NCBI RefSeq assembly: GCF_001431505.1
Contig: NZ_LDJP01000079.1
Location: 1-36,604 of the forward strand
DNA: 36,604 nucleotides
Source of the DNA: Stenotrophomonas daejeonensis
GTDB lineage: Bacteria; Pseudomonadota; Gammaproteobacteria; Xanthomonadales; Xanthomonadaceae
Direction: 5' to 3'
Below, piece by piece: positions 31,809 to 36,604 of the stretch (the stretch's first letter is position 1; the number at the start of each line of letters is the position of its first letter). Under the pieces are notes generated by a model. The model ran no database searches. It saw only the letters and a program-made list of their open reading frames with translations, and had not been told where the DNA came from. Position numbers and translations under genes: made by a program.

Positions 31809-33827
31809 ATGCAACTAGCCGCCGCCAGCCGTGAAGCCCTGAGCGAAGGCGGCGCGCTCGCCGCGCAGCTCGATGCCTTCACCCCGCGCCCGGCGCAGTT
31901 GCGGCTGGCCGAGGCGATCGCCGACGCCCTGCAGCAGCGCGACGTGCTGCTGGCCGAGGCCGGCACCGGCACCGGCAAGACCTTCGCCTACCTGGTGCCG
32001 GCGCTGCTGTCCGGGCTGAAGACCATCGTCAGCACCGGCACCCGCGCGTTGCAGGACCAGCTCTACCACCGCGACCTGCCGCGGGTGCGCGCCGCGCTCG
32101 GCGTCGGTCTGCGCAGCGCCCTGCTGAAGGGGCGGGCCAACTACCTATGCCGCTACCGGCTGGACCAGGCGCGCGGCGAACCGCGCTTCCATTCCCCCGA
32201 GCAGGCCGCGCAGTTCCAGCGCATCGTCGCCTGGAGCGGGCGCACCCGCTATGGCGACATCGCCGAACTGGACGGACTGGCCGACGACTCGCCGCTGCTG
32301 CCGATGGTCACGTCGACCGTGGACAACTGCCTCGGCAGCGATTGCCCGTTCTGGAGCGACTGCTTCGTGGTGCAGGCGCGGCAGCGCGCGCAGGAGGCCG
32401 ACCTCGTCGTGGTCAACCACCACCTGCTGCTGGCCGACCTGGCGCTCAAGCAGGAGGGCTTCGGCGAGATATTGCCTGGTGCGCAGGCGTTCGTCATCGA
32501 CGAGGCGCACCAGTTGCCGGAATTGGCCGCCAACTTTTTCGGCGAAGGTTTCGGCATGCGCCCGTGGCAGGAGCTGGCGCGCGATTGCCTGGGCGAATGC
32601 CGCAGCGTGGCCGGCGCGCAGGCGGCGTTGCAGCAGCCGGCGGCGACGCTGGAACTGGCCCTGCGCGAGCTGCGCGCGGCGATGGAGCAATTGCCGCCGC
32701 GCGGCACGCAATGGCGCGCACTGGCGCTGCCGGCGGTGGCCGATGGCTTCGACGCGCTGTCGGCGGCGCTGATGCAGTTGCGCGACGCGCTGGCCGGCGT
32801 GCGCGAGGCCTCGCCGGGGCTGGATGCCTGCCATGCGCGGGCGCGCGAAGGCGCGTCGCGGCTGGCGCGCTGGCTGGATGAAGGGCAGGGAACGGGGAAC
32901 GGGGAACAGGGAGTGGAGGAAACGGAGTGGTTGTTGTCCACGGATGCTTCATTCCCCGTGCCCGGTTCCCCGTTCCCTGAAGTCCTCTGGTACGAACTGA
33001 CCCCGCGCGGCTTCCGCTGCCAGCGCACGCCGCTGGACGTGTCAGGCCCGCTGCGCGAACACCGCCAGCGCTCGCAGGCGGCGTGGGTGTTCACCTCGGC
33101 CACGCTCACCGTCGATGGCGGTTTCGGGCATCTGGCCGCGCGGCTGGGGCTGGACGACCCGGACACGCTGGTGCAGCCCAGCCCATTCGACTGGCAGCGG
33201 CAGGCATTGTGCTACCTGCCGCAGAACCTGCCGGACCCGGCGTCGCGCGGCTTTGGCGCGGCGTTGATCGCCACCCTGCGCCCGGTGCTGGAGGCCTCGC
33301 AGGGCCGCGCCTTCCTGCTGTTCGCCTCGCACCGCGCGCTGCGCGAGGCGGCCGAGGCCCTGCGTGGTGGCCCGTGGCCGCTGTTCGTGCAGGGCGAAGC
33401 GCCGCGCGCCAGCCTGCTGCAGCGCTTCCGCGAATCGGGCAATGGCGTGCTGCTCGGTTCGGCCAGCTTCCGCGAAGGCGTGGACGTGGCCGGCGACGCG
33501 CTGAGCGTGGTGGTGATCGACAAGCTGCCGTTCGCCGCGCCGGACGACCCGGTATACGAGGCGCGGCTGGATGCCATCCGCCGCGCCGGCGGCAATCCGT
33601 TCCGCGACGAACAACTGCCGCAGGCGGTGATCGCGTTGAAGCAGGGCGTGGGCCGGCTGATCCGCAGCGAGAGCGACCGCGGCGTGCTGGTACTGTGCGA
33701 TCCGCGCCTGCTCAGCCGCGGCTACGGCCGCGTGTTCCTCGATTCGCTGCCGCCGTTCCGGCGCACCCGCGAGTTGGCCGATGTGCGCGAGTTCTTCCAT
33801 GCCCCTCTCCCTGCGGGAGAGGGGTGA
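31809..33827 (+). CDS. ATP-dependent DNA helicase, DinG/YoaA family
   Basis: An XPD-like iron-sulphur helicase of 672 residues, closer in layout to YoaA than to long DinG proteins, expected to unwind damaged or stalled DNA. Walker A AGTGTGKT is at 51-58. Four Cys that can bind a 4Fe-4S cluster lie at 114, 174, 179 and 185. DEAH is at 231-234, and the C-terminal helicase motifs include GSASFREGVDV and QGVGRLIRSESDRG. A family C repeat lies inside the gene (about residues 360-391) and keeps the frame. The last residues (PLPAGEG) and the stop codon are encoded by a family B hairpin. The ATG directly follows another repeat with no visible Shine-Dalgarno sequence. tsaB follows. Confidence 0.93.
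   Translation: MQLAAASREALSEGGALAAQLDAFTPRPAQLRLAEAIADALQQRDVLLAEAGTGTGKTFAYLVPALLSGLKTIVSTGTRALQDQLYHRDLPRVRAALGVGLRSALLKGRANYLCRYRLDQARGEPRFHSPEQAAQFQRIVAWSGRTRYGDIAELDGLADDSPLLPMVTSTVDNCLGSDCPFWSDCFVVQARQRAQEADLVVVNHHLLLADLALKQEGFGEILPGAQAFVIDEAHQLPELAANFFGEGFGMRPWQELARDCLGECRSVAGAQAALQQPAATLELALRELRAAMEQLPPRGTQWRALALPAVADGFDALSAALMQLRDALAGVREASPGLDACHARAREGASRLARWLDEGQGTGNGEQGVEETEWLLSTDASFPVPGSPFPEVLWYELTPRGFRCQRTPLDVSGPLREHRQRSQAAWVFTSATLTVDGGFGHLAARLGLDDPDTLVQPSPFDWQRQALCYLPQNLPDPASRGFGAALIATLRPVLEASQGRAFLLFASHRALREAAEALRGGPWPLFVQGEAPRASLLQRFRESGNGVLLGSASFREGVDVAGDALSVVVIDKLPFAAPDDPVYEARLDAIRRAGGNPFRDEQLPQAVIALKQGVGRLIRSESDRGVLVLCDPRLLSRGYGRVFLDSLPPFRRTRELADVREFFHAPLPAGEG
32886..32979. 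repeat. Intragenic family C repeat in the dinG-like gene
   Basis: CAGGGAACGGGGAAC (32886-32900) and its reverse complement (32965-32979) bound a 94-base element with runs of GGGGAAC on the left and TTCCCCG on the right. It is read through in frame, giving a Gly/Glu/Asn-rich then Pro/Phe-rich segment. It lies between the cluster/DEAH half and the second helicase domain. Confidence 0.85.
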
Positions 33828-33829
33828 GG
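33802..33829. repeat. Family B hairpin forming the end of the dinG-like gene
   Basis: CCCCTCTCCC (33802-33811), loop TGC, GGGAGAGGGG (33815-33824), followed by TGAGGG. The TGA of this tail is the stop codon of the helicase gene. The identical stem with loop GTC is at 36506-36528, again followed by a TGAGGG-type tail. Confidence 0.85.
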
Positions 33830-33837
33830 GTGTCGGC

Positions 33838-33901
33838 GTAGGCCGGGGCTGCGTCCCCGACGCCGATTGTCCGCACCGTCGGGGACGTAGCCCCGACCTA
33901 C
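33838..33901. repeat. Second 24-16-24 inverted pair of GTAG elements
   Basis: Arms 33838-33861 and 33878-33901 match with two mismatches and are separated by 16 bases, the same geometry as 16464-16527. Each arm starts (or ends, on the other strand) with GTAG and holds a CGGGG/CCCCG stem. It lies between the dinG-like gene and tsaB, nine bases after the family B hairpin tail. Confidence 0.85.
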
Positions 33902-33934
33902 CCCTGTTCCCGCAAGGGAGGAGTGCAAGCAGGG

Positions 33935-33943
33935 TGCTACCCT
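33935..33943 (+). promoter_or_regulatory. Possible extended -10 promoter of tsaB
   Basis: TGCTACCCT fits an extended -10 box (TG-n-TAnnnT), 29 bases before the tsaB ATG. It lies just after the repeat-filled gap. No -35 box is needed for this type, and none is seen. Confidence 0.35.
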
Positions 33944-33972
33944 TGCGCCCTGTTTTTCCTGCATTGCGCCCC

Positions 33973-34677
33973 ATGAACCTGCTCGCCCTCGAAACCGCCA
34001 CCGAAGCCTGCTCCGTCGCCCTGTACGTCGATGGGCAGGTGCTGGAACGCTTCGAGGTGGCGCCGCGAAGGCATGCCGAACTGATGCTGCCGTGGGCCGA
34101 AGCGTTGCTGGCCGAGGCCGGCATCGCCCGCGCGCAGCTGGATGCCATCGCCCTCGGCCGCGGCCCCGGCGCGTTCACCGGCGTGCGCCTGGCCATCGCC
34201 ATCGCCCAAGGCATCGCCTTGGCGCTGGACCGCCCGCTGCTGCCGGTATCCACCCTGCGGACGCTGGCGATGCAGGCGCCGGAGGATGCAACGCAGGTAC
34301 TGGCCTGCATCGACGCGCGCATGGGCGAGGTCTATGCCGCGCGCTGCCTGCGCGACGCCGACGGCCTGATGCAGGTGCAGGGCGGCGAGGTGGTGATCGC
34401 CCCGGAGGCGCTGCACCTGCCCGACGACGGCGGCCGCTGGGCCGGCGTGGGTACCGGCTTCGCCGCCGCCGAGGGCCTGCTTGCCACTCGCCTGCAATCA
34501 CGCCTCTCGTCCCTCGACGTGCAGGCGCTGCCGCGCGCTGCGGACGTTCTGAAGATCGCGGTGCCGGCTTTCATGCGCGGCGAAGGCATCGCCCCGGAAC
34601 TGGTGCAGCCGGCCTACCTGCGCGACAACGTGGCGCTGACGCTGGTGGAGCAGCAGGCGCTGCGCGCCTCGCGCTGA
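33973..34677 (+). CDS. tsaB: tRNA threonylcarbamoyladenosine synthesis protein TsaB
   Basis: TsaB is the non-catalytic partner of TsaD; with TsaE it forms the complex that makes the t6A37 modification of ANN-reading tRNAs. This includes tRNA-Lys(UUU), which is encoded in this window. The 234-residue protein has the ASKHA-fold start MNLLALETATEACSVALY and the conserved RGPGAFTGVRLAIA segment, and lacks the metal-binding His pair of TsaD. ATG 33973 gives the family N-terminus; the frame upstream is repeat DNA. The gene is followed by another GTAG element pair. Confidence 0.95.
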   Translation: MNLLALETATEACSVALYVDGQVLERFEVAPRRHAELMLPWAEALLAEAGIARAQLDAIALGRGPGAFTGVRLAIAIAQGIALALDRPLLPVSTLRTLAMQAPEDATQVLACIDARMGEVYAARCLRDADGLMQVQGGEVVIAPEALHLPDDGGRWAGVGTGFAAAEGLLATRLQSRLSSLDVQALPRAADVLKIAVPAFMRGEGIAPELVQPAYLRDNVALTLVEQQALRASR

Positions 34678-34681
34678 TCCC

Positions 34682-34750
34682 GTAGGTGCCGGGCTTGCCC
34701 GGCACGGGCTTTCCCGGGAATGCCCCATGCGGGGCGAGCCCCGCATCTAC
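34682..34750. repeat. GTAG element pair after tsaB
   Basis: A forward unit (34682-34705: GTAG, then GTGCCGGG-CTTG-CCCGGCAC) and a reverse unit (34726-34750, ending ATCTAC) with a 20-base palindromic spacer containing TTCCCGGGAA. The reverse unit differs by one base from those at 21624-21648 and 21685-21709. The pair lies between converging genes, so it may end transcription from both sides. Confidence 0.85.
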
Positions 34751-34756
34751 CCGACG

Positions 34757-35548
34757 CTATTTGCCGCTGGAATCCAGCATCGAATTGAATTGTCCGAGCA
34801 TCGTGCCGTCGTAGTGGATGCCCTGCGGCGTATCCGGTCGTGGTGCCGCCGCATCGGCCTCGCGCAATTCGGCGTGCAGCCCGCTGCTCGTCGTGTAGAT
34901 CGGCGCGGCAACGTCAAAGCCCTGCGCGGGAATCACACCGAACAGCGTGCGATGCAGCTGGATGGCATCCAGCAGGGTCAGCGCCGGGCCGGGGTGCATG
35001 CCATCGGCGTGGTACCACGCAAGCGCCGGTGCTTCGCCGGAAAGCCGGCGCAGGCTCTCGGAAATCTCGACGTAGGCAATGCCGGCCTGTTCCGCTGCGG
35101 CGGCTTCCTTCTCGACCAGTTCGGCCGAGGCGCGTGGATGCGCCTGATAGCTGCCCAGCAGCACCACCCTGGCGCCGGCAGTGCGGCCGGCTTGGGCGAG
35201 GGCCTGTATCGCTTGGGCCGACTGGAAGCAGGCCTCTTCCATAGGCATGCACAGCAGGTCGCCGCCGCGTTCCTGCAGCACGAGCACCGCCGGCTTGTAG
35301 TCGGCCAGCGCCCGTTGCACGGAGCCATCGGCGACGCGCTGGTCGAGCGTCGCCCCCCCTTCGACGATCATCGCGGCGTGGACGGCATGCCCGTTGGCAT
35401 TGGCCATCGCGGCGAACGTGGCCGGCAGGTTGCCGACATAGGTCAGGCTGTTGCCGACGAACAGGATGCGCTGCGGCGGCGCTGGTCCGGGTGGTGCGGC
35501 GAAGGCGGGCGTGCAGAACAGGAGCAGCAACAGGAACCAGCGGTGCAT
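34757..35548 (-). CDS. Exported SGNH/GDSL-type hydrolase
   Basis: A 263-residue protein with a signal peptide (MHRWFLLLLLFCTPAFA) and an SGNH-hydrolase layout: block I ILFVGNSLTYVG with nucleophile Ser34 (GNSL instead of GDSL), an LQERGGD segment in mid-protein, and a C-terminal ADGMHPG with Asp182 and His185 of the catalytic triad. It probably hydrolyses an ester (lipid, acetylated sugar or similar) in the periplasm or outside; the substrate cannot be told. The expected Gly and Asn oxyanion residues are not clear to me. It lies downstream of the PhzF-like gene, 42 bases away, perhaps in the same transcript. Confidence 0.8.
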   Translation of the reverse strand: MHRWFLLLLLFCTPAFAAPPGPAPPQRILFVGNSLTYVGNLPATFAAMANANGHAVHAAMIVEGGATLDQRVADGSVQRALADYKPAVLVLQERGGDLLCMPMEEACFQSAQAIQALAQAGRTAGARVVLLGSYQAHPRASAELVEKEAAAAEQAGIAYVEISESLRRLSGEAPALAWYHADGMHPGPALTLLDAIQLHRTLFGVIPAQGFDVAAPIYTTSSGLHAELREADAAAPRPDTPQGIHYDGTMLGQFNSMLDSSGK

Positions 35549-35590
35549 GGAATTCCTTGCGGGACAGTGCGGAGTCCCGTTGTGACCGGC

Positions 35591-36466
35591 CTACCAGTCG
35601 ATGGTTCCGCGAATCACCGTCTGCACCTGCCCGCCGGACCACACTTCGCCCTGTTCGTCGATGTGCAGTTCCAGCAGCGCATCGTGGCCGACCTCGCGGC
35701 CCTGGCTGGCGGTGTAGCGCTTGCCGCTGCCGGGCAGGGCGTTGCGTTCGTCCAGCCATGCGGCCAGCACGGCGTTGGCCGCGCCTGAAGCCGCGTCCTC
35801 GAAGCGGCGACCGTTGCCGACGAAGGCGCGCACGGCCAGATCGTAAGGCTGGCCGCTGGCGCGGGCATGGGCGAACACGCCCATCGCACCGGAGGCCTCG
35901 GCCAGCGTGGCGATGGCGTCCCAGTCCGGGGCCAGCGCGCGCAGCGCGGCCTCGTCGGCCAGTTCCACCAGCCACCAGCGGCGGCCGCCGTCCATCAGCA
36001 CCGGCGGCAGCGGACCCAGCGGCCAGCCGGCGATGGCCGGGTGCAGGCGCGCGTCGCCGGCTTCCACGATTTCCGCCACCGCCGCGCGCGGGGTGCGGAT
36101 GGCGATGCTGCGCACGCCATCGCGTTCATCCACGCGCAACGGCAGTTGCCCGGCGATGCCGTCCTGCACCAGCAGGCCATCGACCGGCGCGGCCTGCCCG
36201 CATTCGAGCACCGCGTGGGCGCTGCCGACGCTGGGGTGGCCGGCGAACGGCACTTCCTTCTGCGGCGCGAACATGCGGATGCGGTAGCTGCTGCCCGGCG
36301 CGGTGGGGGCGAAGACGAAGGTGGTTTCCGGCAGGCGGGTCCAGCGGGCGATGGCCTGCATGGCGGCATCGTCCAAGCCTTCGGCGTCGAGCACCACGGC
36401 CAGTGGATTGCCGGTGCCGGGGCGCGGGGCGAAGACGTCCAGTTGCAGGAAGCGGCGGGTGGTCAT
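35591..36466 (-). CDS. PhzF-family isomerase/epimerase-like protein
   Basis: A 291-residue protein of the PhzF fold (two diaminopimelate-epimerase-like halves). Members outside phenazine clusters mostly have unknown substrates. The start ATG (complement of 36464-36466) gives the family N-terminus RFLQLDVFAPRPGTGNPLAVV-like, with the predicted general acid/base Glu47 in LPETTFVF, the AGHPSVGSAHAV segment, and the second-half motif ASGAANAVLAAWL. A longer frame upstream runs into the family B repeat and is not used. No other phenazine genes are near, so phenazine synthesis is not implied. Confidence 0.9.
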   Translation of the reverse strand: MTTRRFLQLDVFAPRPGTGNPLAVVLDAEGLDDAAMQAIARWTRLPETTFVFAPTAPGSSYRIRMFAPQKEVPFAGHPSVGSAHAVLECGQAAPVDGLLVQDGIAGQLPLRVDERDGVRSIAIRTPRAAVAEIVEAGDARLHPAIAGWPLGPLPPVLMDGGRRWWLVELADEAALRALAPDWDAIATLAEASGAMGVFAHARASGQPYDLAVRAFVGNGRRFEDAASGAANAVLAAWLDERNALPGSGKRYTASQGREVGHDALLELHIDEQGEVWSGGQVQTVIRGTIDW

Positions 36467-36505
36467 GGGATTTTCCGTTGCGTGCGGGGAGGGGGGAGAT
36501 AAAAG

Positions 36506-36604
36506 CCCCTCTCCCGTCGGGAGAGGGGTTGGGGTGAGGGTACGGGACGAAGCCCTCGCAATGTTCAACTGCACGAGGCTTTGCCCGTACCCTCATCCGC
36601 CCCT
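36506..36604. repeat. Family B repeat at the right edge of the window
   Basis: CCCCTCTCCC-GTC-GGGAGAGGGG (36506-36528) is followed by a larger inverted pair GAGGGTACGGG (36536-36546) and CCCGTACCCTC (36584-36594). The layout, a hairpin next to an outer inverted pair containing GGGGTGAGGG and CCTCATCCG, is the same as at 1-148. The element may continue past the window edge. No gene is seen in 36467-36604. Confidence 0.8.

Noticed and set aside
35591-36466. Part of a phenazine biosynthesis cluster
   Set aside because: No other phz gene is near; PhzF-fold proteins are common outside phenazine pathways.
36467-36574. N-terminal extension of the PhzF-like protein
   Set aside because: It reads through the family B repeat; the inner ATG gives the conserved start.

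Overview
The window is chromosomal DNA from a high-GC gammaproteobacterium. Gene content and order fit the Xanthomonadaceae/Lysobacteraceae (Xanthomonas, Stenotrophomonas, Lysobacter, Luteimonas and relatives). The supporting points are a ruv, ybgC, tolQRAB, pal, cpoB, queE, queC run, a sigma factor coupled to a Ser/Thr kinase with TPRs, and many dispersed stem-loop repeats, some beginning with GTAG as in Stenotrophomonas. Genus and species cannot be fixed by reading alone. I see no insertion sequence, prophage, CRISPR array, toxin cluster or plasmid gene.

Layout. 1-3793: ruvA and ruvB (Holliday junction branch migration), separated by the potassium transporter gene kup. 3783-9330: the Tol-Pal envelope cluster ybgC-tolQ-tolR-tolA-tolB-pal-cpoB. 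9366-10876: queE and queC of 7-deazaguanine (queuosine precursor) synthesis. 10939-11014: tRNA-Lys(UUU). 11176-14495: an ECF-like sigma factor coupled by a TGATG overlap to a membrane Ser/Thr kinase with a large TPR region. 14543-17216 (minus): recQ and dps. 17305-21552: the DEAH helicase gene hrpA. 21743-22764 (minus): two small exported proteins of unknown function. 22828-26552: relA and a membrane-anchored TPR-like protein. 26549-28648 (minus): a two-domain glycosyltransferase. 28745-31688: PBP1B (mrcB) and a small TPR lipoprotein that may be its activator. 31809-34677: a DinG/YoaA helicase and tsaB. 34757-36466 (minus): an SGNH-type hydrolase and a PhzF-family protein.

The genes are mostly core housekeeping functions: recombination and replication repair, envelope integrity, cell wall synthesis, tRNA modification and stringent response. 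The least explained protein module is the sigma factor/kinase pair. The kinase has a Cys in place of the usual Arg before its catalytic Asp, and the sigma factor lacks the acidic cluster usual in region 2.2. This suggests a phosphorylation-controlled sigma factor that reads an envelope signal through the kinase's TPR half.

The most unusual signal is in the repeats. At least four families of palindromic elements are scattered here, and several sit inside genes rather than between them. hrpA carries two different repeat insertions and the dinG-like gene carries one; all keep the reading frame and add about 30-40 low-complexity residues. The dinG-like gene also ends inside a repeat hairpin that supplies its last residues and stop codon. 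A small exported-protein gene ends on the GTAG of another repeat. Two genes, queC and dinG, start directly after a repeat with no visible Shine-Dalgarno sequence. Repeat-driven remodelling of gene ends and linkers is the main thing to follow up.
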